The notes under the pieces were generated by a model, which saw only the letters and a program-made list of their open reading frames with translations, made no database searches and was not told the origin of the DNA. A program made the translations under genes and the position numbers. A stretch of DNA of 64,000 nt from Alteromonas gracilis (GTDB lineage: Bacteria; Pseudomonadota; Gammaproteobacteria; Enterobacterales; Alteromonadaceae). Shown piece after piece: positions 1 through 9,094 of this stretch. The DNA lies in the NCBI RefSeq assembly GCF_002993325.1, contig NZ_PVNO01000027.1, positions 248,001 to 312,000 on the forward strand, in the 5' to 3' direction. The first letter of the stretch is position 1. Every line of letters starts with the position of its first letter.

Positions 1-67
1 TGTTCAATAAAAACTCAGGCAGCTTGATTTGCCTTGTCGTAACAGGAAGGTATTTGAAAGCGGAGCG

Positions 68-1339
68 TTAGAGAGTAGTAGTTGGAAAATGCTGACTGCG
101 TGCCAATTCTAGTTTTGTAATGGCAATCGTTACGTCGCCATGAACCATGAATTCATCAATGATAGGCATGACTTCTTTGGCAAAGGCTTCATTGGCGTCT
201 CTATCAAAGAATTGCGAGAAACCTTCCGCCGTTGACAGCTCAAGATAGGCTTCTTTGGTAAGCGGTGAGGTCTGTTGCTGTGAAGATTTATTTGGAGATA
301 TGACGCCAAGCTTTTTGTTTAGCTTGGTTTGAACCTCGTGACTTGCAGCAAAGGCTAAAAACTTTTTGGCTAAAGATAAGTTTTTCGCTTGTTTGGGGAT
401 AACAAGTACGTCAATGGGAGCCTCTTCGTATTTACCAACTCCTTCACTAATTTGAGGGAAGGGGAAAAAGCCGATTTTAGGTAGCATGTCCTTTCGTATA
501 TCCTGAATAACATAATTACCTATTAACGACATACCAACTAAGCCTCTTGATAACAGCGGTAAGCTTTCTCGCCAATGAAAATCTTGATGCTCTGCAATAA
601 AATATTTTCTCGCTTTTAACGCTTGCAAAACGTTGAGGGTATCCCTAACGCGTTCATCATTAAAGGGAATTTTCCCTTGCGTTAACGCGTGATGAAAATC
701 GAGCCCGTTTAATCGGAGGTTAAGATAGTCGAACCAAGCAGTGGCGGGCCAGTTGCTTTTCGTTCCAATAAAAATAGGTGAAACGCCGTCGGCTTTGATG
801 ATTTCACATAGGGCGATAAATTCTTGCCACGTCTTTGGTTCACTTAACGATAAGCGCTCAAATATTTCTTTTGAATAATAAAAACCAATTTGATAATACG
901 AGATGGGAACAGCGTAATAGCGGCCATTATAGCTAAGGTTTTGTCTGACGTTTCCGTCGAACGCATTATCAAGTTCGTTTTCCAGCCACAAATCGTCTAT
1001 GGGATGAATAAACTCTTTTTCGACGAAATTAAAAAGCCTCTGCCCAGCATGCCAATACAGCACATCAAAACGTTTATCTTTGGCCAACATAGTGGGAAAC
1101 GCAAGTTTATAATCTTCACTACTTAGCGCGGTAAACTGCACTTTGCTGTTAGGATGGAGGGTTTCAAAATCGCGCGCTAGTGTGTAAAAGGCTTCTCTTT
1201 GTGCGCTTGTTGATACCGAGACACCAACGTTTAGCTGTTGTGCAAAGCTTGGTGTGATCATTACACTTTGTGTGATCATTGCAATCGAAACGATCATTGC
1301 AAAACAGAAAAGCAAATTATAAAAACGGCGTCTCAGCAT
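68..1339 (-). CDS. Extracellular solute-binding protein, family 1 (ABC sugar-type)
   Basis: Periplasmic binding protein of the family-1 (maltose/glycerol-phosphate type) ABC importers. The 423 residues begin with a basic N-terminus and a long hydrophobic stretch ending near residue 34 (SFAQQ), a typical Sec signal peptide. The mature part has the family pattern: a G-R-Y-Y-A-V-P segment followed by YYSKEIF and KTWQEF. Length fits the family. No permease or ATPase gene lies beside it, so the protein may work with a distant transporter or be a ligand sensor. The substrate cannot be read from the sequence; sugar is inferred from the family only. Confidence 0.8.
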   Translation of the reverse strand: MLRRRFYNLLFCFAMIVSIAMITQSVMITPSFAQQLNVGVSVSTSAQREAFYTLARDFETLHPNSKVQFTALSSEDYKLAFPTMLAKDKRFDVLYWHAGQRLFNFVEKEFIHPIDDLWLENELDNAFDGNVRQNLSYNGRYYAVPISYYQIGFYYSKEIFERLSLSEPKTWQEFIALCEIIKADGVSPIFIGTKSNWPATAWFDYLNLRLNGLDFHHALTQGKIPFNDERVRDTLNVLQALKARKYFIAEHQDFHWRESLPLLSRGLVGMSLIGNYVIQDIRKDMLPKIGFFPFPQISEGVGKYEEAPIDVLVIPKQAKNLSLAKKFLAFAASHEVQTKLNKKLGVISPNKSSQQQTSPLTKEAYLELSTAEGFSQFFDRDANEAFAKEVMPIIDEFMVHGDVTIAITKLELARSQHFPTTTL

Positions 1340-1547
1340 TATTTTTCTACTATTCCCTTAACAGTATTGAGCCTTGATTAATTTATACATGCAGCAACCA
1401 AGACCATACAACAACTATAGATAGTTTATCCAATATGCCTATTCAACTTTTGTATGTATATGAAATAGATACAAGAGAATGGCTTTGCGAAAAAGGAAAA
1501 TTAAATCGTGTTAGGTTATAGAAAATTATCCCACGCTGACTAAGACA

Positions 1548-2069
1548 CTATCTGTAAGAATAGCGTTTTGGCTTGTTTCTTACTTTTTTAACTTGGCAAT
1601 AGCAAAAATGCGGTGTCCAAATCAATAAGTTTAAAAAAATAGCGGTGACTAAACTAAATACAATAGAAGATGGGGTTAGTGGTACTGATGGTCTGAAGTT
1701 GTCTAAAACGCGATTAAGTGTTCCATACTGAGAAGGAGAAGCCATAAATATGAGTTGTTCAAAATAGTGTCCGTGCTCTAACTTTCTCATACCTTGTTCA
1801 AGAGTGGTGATTTGCGCAAAGCGAGACGCTTTCATTGAGGCGTTCTCTCTGACTACAGGTTCGCTATTTTTTTGAAGGCTGTCCAACATAGCATCTACTG
1901 ATGAAAAGCCGTATTGCTTGGCAAGTTCAGAAGAACTTGAGACTTCATCTCGCAGCGCATCATAGTAGCCGTTTAAGTATTGCCGGTAGTGATCGGCTAA
2001 AATAGGCACCTGCAGCGTGATAATGAATAAAACTGCAAATACCACTTTATCGAGAATACGCACTACCAT
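1548..2069 (-). CDS. DUF2937-like inner membrane protein
   Basis: Small membrane protein of unknown role that resembles the DUF2937 family. I chose the ATG at 2069 because GGTGAG lies just upstream on the minus strand; the open frame runs 16 codons further. A hydrophobic segment lies at the N-terminus (after MVVRILDK) and another near the C-terminus (about residues 130-155), with a soluble, charged middle. It lies 116 bases downstream of bioA on the same strand, so it could be read through from bioA, but no biotin link is known. Family assignment is from recall of its pattern and is moderate. Confidence 0.65.
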   Translation of the reverse strand: MVVRILDKVVFAVLFIITLQVPILADHYRQYLNGYYDALRDEVSSSSELAKQYGFSSVDAMLDSLQKNSEPVVRENASMKASRFAQITTLEQGMRKLEHGHYFEQLIFMASPSQYGTLNRVLDNFRPSVPLTPSSIVFSLVTAIFLNLLIWTPHFCYCQVKKVRNKPKRYSYR

Positions 2070-2185
2070 TGAACACTCACCATGGATCTTAATTTCAATT
2101 CGTTCACAAAATATCAATGACGAGAATAGTTGTTGCCACCGATATTACAGCTTTCCAACACAGCGCTTGCTATCTAGCCCGTTTA

Positions 2186-3451
2186 CTATTTCAAAGCCGT
2201 ATAGATAGCGTGGGTTAACCTACTTAGCTGGTCTGGAGATATAATATAGGGAGGCATAATGTATACCAATCTCCCAAAAGGGCGTATCCACACCCCTTGT
2301 TTCACAAAGTGGCGTTGAATTTCGGCAACATTGACGGGATTTACCGTCTCAACAACTCCTATAGCGCCTAGCACCCTAACATCAGCAACGCGGGGTAAGT
2401 CTGCACATTTTGCCAACTCGGTTTGTAATTGTTTCTCAATAGTAGGAATTTGATGCTGCCAGTGATTCTCATTAATTAATGACAAACTAGCGTTTGCCAC
2501 GGCACAAGCTAAAGGGTTCCCCATGTAAGTTGGGCCGTGCATGAAAACCCCTGGCTCACCTTGGCACACCCCGAGAGCCACATCTTCTGTACATAGCGTT
2601 GCCGCCAGCGTCATATATCCGCCGGTAATCGCTTTGCCTAAACACATTATGTCGGGCGAAATACCCGCATGCTCACATGCAAATAGTTTTCCTGTACGAC
2701 CGAAGCCAGTAGCAATCTCGTCGCAAATTAATAGCACATCATAGGTGTCACAAAGCTGGCGACAGCGCTTTAAGTATTCGGGGTGATAAATACGCATGCC
2801 TCCGGCACCTTGAACAATGGGTTCTAGGATAAGAGCAGCCATGGTGTGGTGATGCTTTTCGAAAATCTCTTCGAGTGGAAGAATGTCATCTTCACTAAAA
2901 GTCTGTCCAAAGCGCGTCTGGGGAGCTGGTGCAAATATTTGTTTGCTTAGTACGCCTTCAAATAAGCTATGCATACCGTTTACCGGGTCGCAAACGCTCA
3001 TGGCTGCAAAGGTATCACCGTGGTAGCCATTGCGAGGTGCAACAATGCGCGATTTCTCTGGTCTTCCTTGACATGCCCAGTATTGAATCGCCATTTTAAT
3101 CGCTACTTCAACAGAGACTGAGCCTGAGTCTGCTAAAAACACCCGCTCTAAACCAGCAGGCACCATGCTGAGTAAAGATTTACATAAATCCACTGCTGGC
3201 TGATGAGTAATGCCACCAAACATAACGTGAGAAAATGCGTCAATTTGCTTGTGCGCTGCGTCGTTAAGTACAGGGTGGTTGTAGCCGTGAATAGCTGCCC
3301 ACCAGCTCGACATCCCATCTACCAATACTTCAGAACTGGCTAATGTAAGCTCTGCGCCCTTTGCGCCTACGACTTCATAACAGGGAAGGGGATTAACTGC
3401 GGAAGTATATGGGTGCCAGATATGCTGTTTATCAAATTCTATATTGCTCAC
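2186..3451 (-). CDS. bioA: Adenosylmethionine-8-amino-7-oxononanoate aminotransferase
   Basis: PLP enzyme that uses S-adenosylmethionine as amino donor to turn KAPA into DAPA in biotin synthesis. The HIWHPYTS start, [17 protein letters not shown] and [15 protein letters not shown] blocks are the BioA signature, and LGKAITGGY carries the PLP lysine. I chose the GTG at 3451: it puts that lysine at residue 273, against 274 in E. coli. An ATG at 3511 would add 20 residues but would overlap the likely bioB promoter. No strong ribosome site supports either start. It diverges from bioB, as in enterobacteria. Confidence 0.93.
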   Translation of the reverse strand: MSNIEFDKQHIWHPYTSAVNPLPCYEVVGAKGAELTLASSEVLVDGMSSWWAAIHGYNHPVLNDAAHKQIDAFSHVMFGGITHQPAVDLCKSLLSMVPAGLERVFLADSGSVSVEVAIKMAIQYWACQGRPEKSRIVAPRNGYHGDTFAAMSVCDPVNGMHSLFEGVLSKQIFAPAPQTRFGQTFSEDDILPLEEIFEKHHHTMAALILEPIVQGAGGMRIYHPEYLKRCRQLCDTYDVLLICDEIATGFGRTGKLFACEHAGISPDIMCLGKAITGGYMTLAATLCTEDVALGVCQGEPGVFMHGPTYMGNPLACAVANASLSLINENHWQHQIPTIEKQLQTELAKCADLPRVADVRVLGAIGVVETVNPVNVAEIQRHFVKQGVWIRPFGRLVYIMPPYIISPDQLSRLTHAIYTALK

Positions 3452-3488
3452 AAAATAACCATTAGTAAAGTTTTTGAATTGGTCAGAG

Positions 3489-3516
3489 TTGACAACTCGA
3501 TATTGAGCCATAGACT
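3489..3516 (+). promoter_or_regulatory. Candidate bioB promoter
   Basis: TTGACA at 3489-3494 and TAGACT at 3511-3516 are 16 bases apart. They lie in the 98-base gap between the GTG start of bioA and bioB. AAAGGA just before the bioB ATG is the ribosome site. The -10 is weak. I could not find a convincing BirA operator (TTGTAAACC-type inverted repeat) here. ATTAGTAAAG occurs twice in the gap (3471-3480 and 3532-3541), with unknown meaning. Confidence 0.3.
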
Positions 3517-3549
3517 AAGCCAGCAATAATAATTAGTAAAGGACAGTCA

Positions 3550-4674
3550 ATGACATTGGCATACGCACCGACCGCGCAAACTACCACTATTCGAAACGAT
3601 TGGACCAAGGCTGAAGTAGAAGCTTTGTTTGCAATGCCATTTAACGATTTACTGTTCGATGCACAAGTAGTGCATAGGCAGCATTTTAATCCTAATGAAG
3701 TGCAGGTAAGCACGCTTTTGTCGATCAAAACTGGGGCATGCCCTGAAGACTGCAAATATTGCCCTCAAAGCGCCCGGTATGATACTGGCCTTGAAAAAGA
3801 GCGGCTGCTTGAAATTGAAAAGGTCATTCAGCGAGCGAAAGAGGCAAAGCAAGTGGGGTCAACGCGTTTTTGTATGGGCGCAGCTTGGCGAAACCCCCGC
3901 GACCGAGATATGCCTTATATTTTGAAAATGGTTGAAGAGGTCAAAAGTCTGGGTCTAGAAACCTGTATGACGCTGGGTATGTTAACCCGTGACCAAGCCG
4001 TGGCCCTAAAACAAGCGGGTTTGGACTACTACAATCACAACCTTGATACCTCTCCTGAATACTACGGCGACATCATTACTACCCGTACCTATCAAGATCG
4101 CTTGAATACTCTTGAGAACGTGCGTGCAGCAGGCATGAACGTTTGCTCTGGTGGTATTGTCGGTATGGGCGAAACCGTGAGTGATCGTGCTAGTATGCTG
4201 GTACAACTCGCTAATCTTCCCGAACAGCCTCAAAGCGTGCCAATTAATATGCTTGTGAAAGTAAAAGGTACACCACTGGATAGCGTAGAAGACCTGGATT
4301 ATTTTGAGTTTATTCGCACAATTGCAGTGGCCCGTATCATGATGCCTAAATCACATGTGCGCTTGTCTGCAGGCCGTGAAGCCATGAATGAACAGATGCA
4401 GGCGCTGTGCTTTATGGCAGGGGCGAATTCCATTTTCTATGGTTGCAAGCTCTTAACTACTTCAAACCCAGATACGCATGAAGATGTCATGCTTTTCAAA
4501 AAGCTTGGTATTAACACTGAGCGCACGCGAGACTTCTCGGATGAAGCACATCAACAGGTGCTAGAAGAAGAAATCATTCAGCAACAAGAGCAAGCTAGCG
4601 GCGGCAATGACTTGTTTATTGATGCAACCAAGCCTAAGGTAGCGGCAAGAAAACAGCACGTTACGGAGGCGTAA
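3550..4674 (+). CDS. bioB: Biotin synthase
   Basis: Radical SAM enzyme that inserts sulfur into dethiobiotin, the last step of biotin synthesis. The CxxxCxxC cluster motif is CPEDCKYC (C64, C68, C71), followed by [10 protein letters not shown]. The segments [12 protein letters not shown] and [10 protein letters not shown] and the late block RLSAGRE are typical of BioB. At 374 residues it is slightly longer than E. coli BioB, mainly through a charged C-terminal tail. It opens the bioBFCD operon; its TAA overlaps the bioF ATG by one base, which suggests coupled translation. Confidence 0.97.
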   Translation: MTLAYAPTAQTTTIRNDWTKAEVEALFAMPFNDLLFDAQVVHRQHFNPNEVQVSTLLSIKTGACPEDCKYCPQSARYDTGLEKERLLEIEKVIQRAKEAKQVGSTRFCMGAAWRNPRDRDMPYILKMVEEVKSLGLETCMTLGMLTRDQAVALKQAGLDYYNHNLDTSPEYYGDIITTRTYQDRLNTLENVRAAGMNVCSGGIVGMGETVSDRASMLVQLANLPEQPQSVPINMLVKVKGTPLDSVEDLDYFEFIRTIAVARIMMPKSHVRLSAGREAMNEQMQALCFMAGANSIFYGCKLLTTSNPDTHEDVMLFKKLGINTERTRDFSDEAHQQVLEEEIIQQQEQASGGNDLFIDATKPKVAARKQHVTEA

Positions 4675-6047
4675 TGGCCTTTAATTGGTTAAACGATTCA
4701 CTGAATGTTCGAGCCAAACAAGGCTTGCTGCGTCAGCGCCACTGCCAACAATACGAAAAAGATAGCATTATTTGCATTAATGGTGAGCATTATCTCAATT
4801 TTTCAAGCAACGACTATTTAGGCATGCGCCAGCACGAAGGGGTATTGCAAAGTTGGGTTGAAGGGCTGGCGCAATTTGGGGGCGGCAGCGGAGCATCTCC
4901 CTTGGTAACGGGGCACACTCAGGCCCACTTGGCGCTTGAAGCTTACATCGCCGATGGTTTAAACCGAGAAGCTGCGCTGTTGTTTAACTCTGGCTTTGCC
5001 GCTAATCAAGCCTTGTGCATGGCACTTTTTCCCCACATTTCTCACGTTAAAAGAGGCGTGAGCTCGGGTCTGATTATCGCTGACAAGCTAATGCATGCAT
5101 CGTTTTTAGAAGGGGCGCAGTGTGTTTCTGAAATCGCTAAGCTTCGTCGCTTTAAGCACAATGACCTCAGTCATTTAGAGAGCCTGCTGTCGGGCGCATG
5201 TCATAACCAAGTATCTGATGCGGATAGAGGTTCAAATGCTCTCATTGACACAAATCAGCAAGATATTCTTGTTGCCAGTGAGGGGGTATTCAGTATGGAC
5301 GGTGACGTGGCGCCCTGCGAGAGAATAGCAGAGCTTGCCTCTAAATATGACGCGTGGTTCATATTAGACGATGCACATGGCATGGGTGTGCTAGGTGATA
5401 ACGGGTTTGGCACAGCCGAAGCGTTAAATTTAAGCCAGCAACAGGTGCCTATTGTGATGGGGACATTTGGTAAAGCGGTGGGCACGGCTGGTGCGTTTAT
5501 CGCAGGAAGCCAAACGCTGATTGATTACCTTGTGAACTTCTCAAAACACTATGTGTATTCTACCGCTATGCCGCCGGCACAAGCAGTCGCAACCTTGTAT
5601 TCCCTTACTCATATTGCTAGCGATACGGCACGTCGAGAAACGCTGAATAACAATATCGTTTATTTCAGAGAATCGTTTCATAAACGTTTTGGACAGACAC
5701 TTAAAGTGAATGAAAAGCGAGAAGAAACAGGTGAAATAACGTTGGGGCAGTCGCAAAGTGCAATTCAGCCTATCATTGTAGGTAGCCCCGAACGGGCCTT
5801 GGCGCTAAGTGAAGGGTTGAAGCAACGCGGTATTTGGGTAACGGCAATAAGGCAGCCTACAGTACCGAAAAATCAAGACAGATTGCGTGTAACCTTAACT
5901 GCAAACCATACCTTCCAAGACATTGATGTGCTAATTGATGCTTTTGAGCTATCGTTGAATCGCTTGAAGGAAACTGAGAGTTCAATAGTAAGCGCTGCGA
6001 GTACCGAAATTGGCGTACCAAATGACACCGGTAAAAGCGAGATCTAG
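4674..6047 (+). CDS. bioF: 8-amino-7-oxononanoate synthase
   Basis: PLP enzyme that condenses pimeloyl-thioester with L-alanine to give KAPA. SSNDYLG, GSGASPLVTGH, EGVFSMDGD, DDAHGMGVLG and the PLP lysine K267 in GTFGKAVGTAG are all present. It has 457 residues against about 384 in E. coli. The extra length comes from an insertion near residues 174-196, a longer loop near 340-355, and a roughly 28-residue C-terminal tail. The 340-355 loop is encoded by DNA holding the dispersed GGACAGACACTT motif (residues G340-L343). Confidence 0.96.
   Translation: MAFNWLNDSLNVRAKQGLLRQRHCQQYEKDSIICINGEHYLNFSSNDYLGMRQHEGVLQSWVEGLAQFGGGSGASPLVTGHTQAHLALEAYIADGLNREAALLFNSGFAANQALCMALFPHISHVKRGVSSGLIIADKLMHASFLEGAQCVSEIAKLRRFKHNDLSHLESLLSGACHNQVSDADRGSNALIDTNQQDILVASEGVFSMDGDVAPCERIAELASKYDAWFILDDAHGMGVLGDNGFGTAEALNLSQQQVPIVMGTFGKAVGTAGAFIAGSQTLIDYLVNFSKHYVYSTAMPPAQAVATLYSLTHIASDTARRETLNNNIVYFRESFHKRFGQTLKVNEKREETGEITLGQSQSAIQPIIVGSPERALALSEGLKQRGIWVTAIRQPTVPKNQDRLRVTLTANHTFQDIDVLIDAFELSLNRLKETESSIVSAASTEIGVPNDTGKSEI
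5691..5702 (+). repeat. GGACAGACAC motif inside bioF
   Basis: GGACAGACACTT on the coding strand, read in frame as Gly-Gln-Thr-Leu (residues 340-343 of BioF). It lies in a loop that is longer than in E. coli BioF. Confidence 0.9.
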
Positions 6048-6049
6048 CG

Positions 6050-7060
6050 ATGTCATCAAGCTCCGCGCTAAAACCAGTTATACCTTCAAAGCCTCTATGT
6101 ACTCCTGACGGTAAAGTGTCTCATGATACATCTTCTGGAACTCTTGCCATTAAGGGGGCATTTCAAGCTAAGGGCTTTTTGTCAGCTGATGGCTTTCTGT
6201 CAGCTGGTGGTTCTCTTTTGGCTGATGGCTCTCTATTAGCTGATGGCCTTTTATTGGCTGATGGCTCCCCAGCAGCTCAATCCGTCGATACCGTACCACT
6301 GATTAACGAGAAAGATATCGCCCATCGCTTTTCTAAAGCCGCAAAGCAATACAATAGTATTGCATCTATTCAGCGTGTTATCGCCGAGCAGGCACTGACT
6401 AATTTACCTCATCGTTTGCAGGGGCAAGCCCTTGATATTGGGTGTGGCACAGGTATTCACACGCAGGCGCTTTATCATAAAGGGGCAGCTGCAACCGGCG
6501 TGGACATTGCCGAGGGCATGTTGGCGTTTGCTCGTAAAAAGTACTCTGACCCCATTTTTATTCAGGGGAGTGTGCTTGACTTACCTTTTTCGGAGAACAC
6601 ATTTTCAACGGTGTTTTCGTCTATGGCGCTTCAGTGGGTTAGCGATACAGGTCTTGCAGCCAAGCAAATAGCGAGAGTACTAAAAAAAGGCGGTGTAGCT
6701 GAGCTTGCCATTATGGTGGCTGGTTCATTTGATGAGCTTAAAACCGCGCGCAAAGTAGCGCAGCTCGCGCAAGCGGATACTGTTATGCCAACAGCAGCTC
6801 AGTGGGGATACAGCTTTAAGCAGTCGGGGCTTTCGTTAAAACGGGTCATCACCAAAGACTATGTAGATATGCATAGCGACATTATGTCTCTGCTGCGCTC
6901 AGTGAAAGGCGTGGGTGCAGGGGCAACAGGGCGAAAGCAACCCCCGCTAAATCGCAGAGATGTCAAAAAGTTAGCCATGGCTTACCGTAATGCGAGTGGT
7001 ATAGAAAGTAAGTTGCCACTTACCTACCGCGTGAGTCATTTTAGATTGGAAAAACGATGA
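6050..7060 (+). CDS. bioC: Malonyl-ACP O-methyltransferase with repeat-bearing N-terminal extension
   Basis: SAM-dependent methyltransferase that starts pimelate synthesis by methylating malonyl-ACP. The SAM motif I, DIGCGTG, is at residues 129-135, preceded by the BioC-type entry region (IAHRFSKAAKQYNSIASIQ). The protein is 336 residues, about 85 more than E. coli BioC. The extra N-terminus contains a six-residue tandem repeat (residues 42-77) with no recognisable domain. ATG 6050 lies just 2 bases after the bioF stop. No later ATG precedes the methyltransferase domain, so a shorter form would need a TTG or CTG start. It overlaps bioD by four bases. Confidence 0.9.
   Translation: MSSSSALKPVIPSKPLCTPDGKVSHDTSSGTLAIKGAFQAKGFLSADGFLSAGGSLLADGSLLADGLLLADGSPAAQSVDTVPLINEKDIAHRFSKAAKQYNSIASIQRVIAEQALTNLPHRLQGQALDIGCGTGIHTQALYHKGAAATGVDIAEGMLAFARKKYSDPIFIQGSVLDLPFSENTFSTVFSSMALQWVSDTGLAAKQIARVLKKGGVAELAIMVAGSFDELKTARKVAQLAQADTVMPTAAQWGYSFKQSGLSLKRVITKDYVDMHSDIMSLLRSVKGVGAGATGRKQPPLNRRDVKKLAMAYRNASGIESKLPLTYRVSHFRLEKR
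6173..6280 (+). repeat. 18-bp tandem repeat in the 5' part of bioC
   Basis: Six consecutive 18-base units in frame, encoding GFLSAD, GFLSAG, GSLLAD, GSLLAD, GLLLAD and a degenerate GSPAAQ. The units differ at several silent and non-silent positions, so the array is not freshly expanded. It lies upstream of the catalytic domain. Confidence 0.9.
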
Positions 7061-7818
7061 AGCAGTATTTCATTACCGGTACCGACACAGAAGTAGGGAA
7101 AACCTATGTCACCTGCCAACTATTAAACGCCGCGCAACGCTTATCACTACGTGCCATTGGTTACAAACCTATCGCAGCCGGATGCGAGTTGGTAAATGGT
7201 GAGTGGGTCAATGAAGACGCGTTGAATATTCAAAAAGCGAGCGCCAAAATACGCGTTGGCGAAGTCATCGAAGATGTTGGCGGCTTAAAGGCAGACAATA
7301 AAAACAGAAAAAGTGGACAGACACTTCCTTTGCGACAAATAAACCCCATTGCTCTCAAACCAGCGATTGCGCCACATATTGCGGCCCTTGAGGAAGGCGT
7401 GACGCTAACTTTCGACAAAATTGCGCAAGGGCTTGATTTGCTCAAAACCTATCAGCCAGATCTCTTACTGATGGAAGGCGCTGGCGGTTGGCGGTTACCA
7501 CTAACAGTGGGCGATGAATATACGCCCACGTACTATCTTTCTGATGTCGTGAAATCGCTTAAAATGGACGTGATTTTAGTAGTGGGTATGCGCTTGGGCT
7601 GTTTGAATCACGCACTCCTCACCGCAGAGGCAATTCGCGCTGATGGGCTTGCTATTAAAGGATGGGTGGCAAACGACGTTACAGGTAACATGACACGATA
7701 CCAAGAAAATCTTTATTCTCTTAAAGCCATGTTACCCGAACCGCTGCTAGCAGAAACTCCCTATCAATCTGAACCCAATGAAGAGGCGTTATTCGCCGCT
7801 ATCGAGCAAATACGTTAA
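7057..7818 (+). CDS. bioD: Dethiobiotin synthetase
   Basis: ATP-dependent carboxylase that closes the ureido ring of DAPA to give dethiobiotin. The P-loop GTDTEVGKTY is at residues 8-17, and MEGAGGWRLPL is the second conserved block. At 253 residues it is about 28 longer than E. coli BioD. Part of the extra length (VGGLKADNKNRKSGQTLP, about residues 73-90) carries the dispersed GGACAGACAC motif. The ATG lies inside the end of bioC (ATGA overlap). Its 3' end overlaps the end of the converging pepE by 30 bases. Confidence 0.95.
   Translation: MKQYFITGTDTEVGKTYVTCQLLNAAQRLSLRAIGYKPIAAGCELVNGEWVNEDALNIQKASAKIRVGEVIEDVGGLKADNKNRKSGQTLPLRQINPIALKPAIAPHIAALEEGVTLTFDKIAQGLDLLKTYQPDLLLMEGAGGWRLPLTVGDEYTPTYYLSDVVKSLKMDVILVVGMRLGCLNHALLTAEAIRADGLAIKGWVANDVTGNMTRYQENLYSLKAMLPEPLLAETPYQSEPNEEALFAAIEQIR
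7315..7326 (+). repeat. GGACAGACAC motif inside bioD
   Basis: GGACAGACACTT on the coding strand, read as Gly-Gln-Thr-Leu starting at residue 87, inside a stretch that looks inserted compared with E. coli BioD. Confidence 0.9.
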
Positions 7819-8511
7819 ATCATCACCTGAATTAATTGGTGCTTTTTCACTACCTAAAAAGATAAAACCATCTTTTTCGCCAACTAATTTAAGTTGATTT
7901 TCAGATAGGCGAAGCGCTGTACCTTCGCGAATGGCCACCACGGGTGTCGTTGGGTTTAGCGCTGTGAATTCGGCTAATCGCTGGTCGCGTGTTTCGCCAT
8001 TATGACCGGGTGGCTGGTAGTCGGTATAGTGCGGGTTCAATTGAAACGGCACTATATCTAACGCATCAAAGCTCGGTGGCTCAATAATAGGCATATCGTT
8101 GGTGGTCCTAATTGATTGCCCACAAATGTTTGAGCCAGCGCTCCAGCCAATATACGGCGTACAATCGGCAATGGCGTGCTTTATTGGCACAATAAGCGCA
8201 TTAGCATAAAGCGTCGAAAGCAGATGAAAGGTATTACCGCCACCTACGACAATGGCTTGCCCGTTCTTCTTCGCATGATTGATGGCAGTAACGGGGTCAT
8301 CGACGGTGTGCAATCCGACCACATTGCACTCAGGGAGGGCATTGGCCACAGCGCTTACATATTCGTCGTAAGACTGAGTTACAGCAGCATAAGGAACAAA
8401 TAGAAGGTCGCGTACGTCGCCTAAGTGTGCAAAAATAAGCGCTCTAGCGTGTTCTAGGTAGGCCTCGTCACCTTGGCGAGAGCTACTAAGCATAAGTACG
8501 TGTGCGGTCAT
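7789..8511 (-). CDS. pepE: Dipeptidase E (alpha-aspartyl dipeptidase)
   Basis: Cytoplasmic serine peptidase of family S51 that splits Asp-Xaa dipeptides. The nucleophile motif is GWSAGSN, and NPHYTDYQPPGHNGETRDQRL matches the conserved region that follows it. I chose the ATG at 8511 (MTAHVLMLSSSRQG) because GGAG lies six bases upstream; the frame is open for 11 more codons. The product is 240 residues, near the usual size. It converges on bioD with a 30-base coding overlap, so no terminator can fit between them. Confidence 0.9.
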   Translation of the reverse strand: MTAHVLMLSSSRQGDEAYLEHARALIFAHLGDVRDLLFVPYAAVTQSYDEYVSAVANALPECNVVGLHTVDDPVTAINHAKKNGQAIVVGGGNTFHLLSTLYANALIVPIKHAIADCTPYIGWSAGSNICGQSIRTTNDMPIIEPPSFDALDIVPFQLNPHYTDYQPPGHNGETRDQRLAEFTALNPTTPVVAIREGTALRLSENQLKLVGEKDGFIFLGSEKAPINSGDDLTYLLDSGE

Positions 8512-8604
8512 ACTAACTCCACAATTTTTCAGACGGCGTATCATACGTGAAACGAACTATAAAGTTTAGTCGCGCTCCGTCACTGCATTGAAATAGGACA
8601 ATGA

Positions 8605-9078
8605 ATGAAACAATCTACATCGGTGTTATTCGTGTGCTTGGGAAATATTTGTCGTTCTCCCACAGCGGAAGCCGTTTTTAAAAAGAAAGCTGCGGAAGCG
8701 GGTTTGGATATTGATATTGATTCAGCCGGTACGCATGGTTATCACATTGGAAAGCCCGCAGATAAGCGTTCTCAGGCTGCCGGTGTAGAGCGCGGTTATA
8801 GTTTTAAAGGGCTAAAGTGTCGTCGTGTGGATGAAAGCGACTTTGAGCGTTTTGACTATATTTTAGCAATGGATAATAGCAACCTTGCAAACCTTCACGG
8901 CATGGCGCCAGGCCAGCATCATAGTAAAATCAAACTATTCTTAGACTTTGCCGACGTTGAAGATAAAGAAGTCCCAGATCCATATTATGGCGGGAAAAGA
9001 GGTTTTGAACTCGTATTAGACCTTATTGAAGAAGCGTCAGACGGCTTAATCGCTCATATTAAACAAACCCAAATATAG
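8605..9078 (+). CDS. Low-molecular-weight protein tyrosine phosphatase
   Basis: Small cytoplasmic phosphatase of the arsenate-reductase/Wzb fold. The CX5R loop is CLGNICRS (C11, R17), and the general-acid DPYYGG lies near residue 130. The 157-residue length is normal. It is followed 16 bases later by btuC and so may be co-transcribed with the cobalamin importer. That pairing might point to phosphoester removal from an imported corrinoid, but this is inference; the sequence alone says only tyrosine phosphatase family. Confidence 0.92.
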   Translation: MKQSTSVLFVCLGNICRSPTAEAVFKKKAAEAGLDIDIDSAGTHGYHIGKPADKRSQAAGVERGYSFKGLKCRRVDESDFERFDYILAMDNSNLANLHGMAPGQHHSKIKLFLDFADVEDKEVPDPYYGGKRGFELVLDLIEEASDGLIAHIKQTQI

Positions 9079-9094
9079 TAAGGCGGAAATTACG

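Noticed and set aside
2899..2908. AAGTCTGTCC in bioA, close to the dispersed motif
   Set aside because: The core is broken (GGACAGACTT); probably chance, although it is also on the coding strand.
3452..3549. BirA operator between bioA and bioB
   Set aside because: No TTGTAAACC-type inverted repeat could be matched.
8545..9094. Possible cobalamin riboswitch before the btuCD genes
   Set aside because: There is little non-coding space and no B12-box-like sequence.
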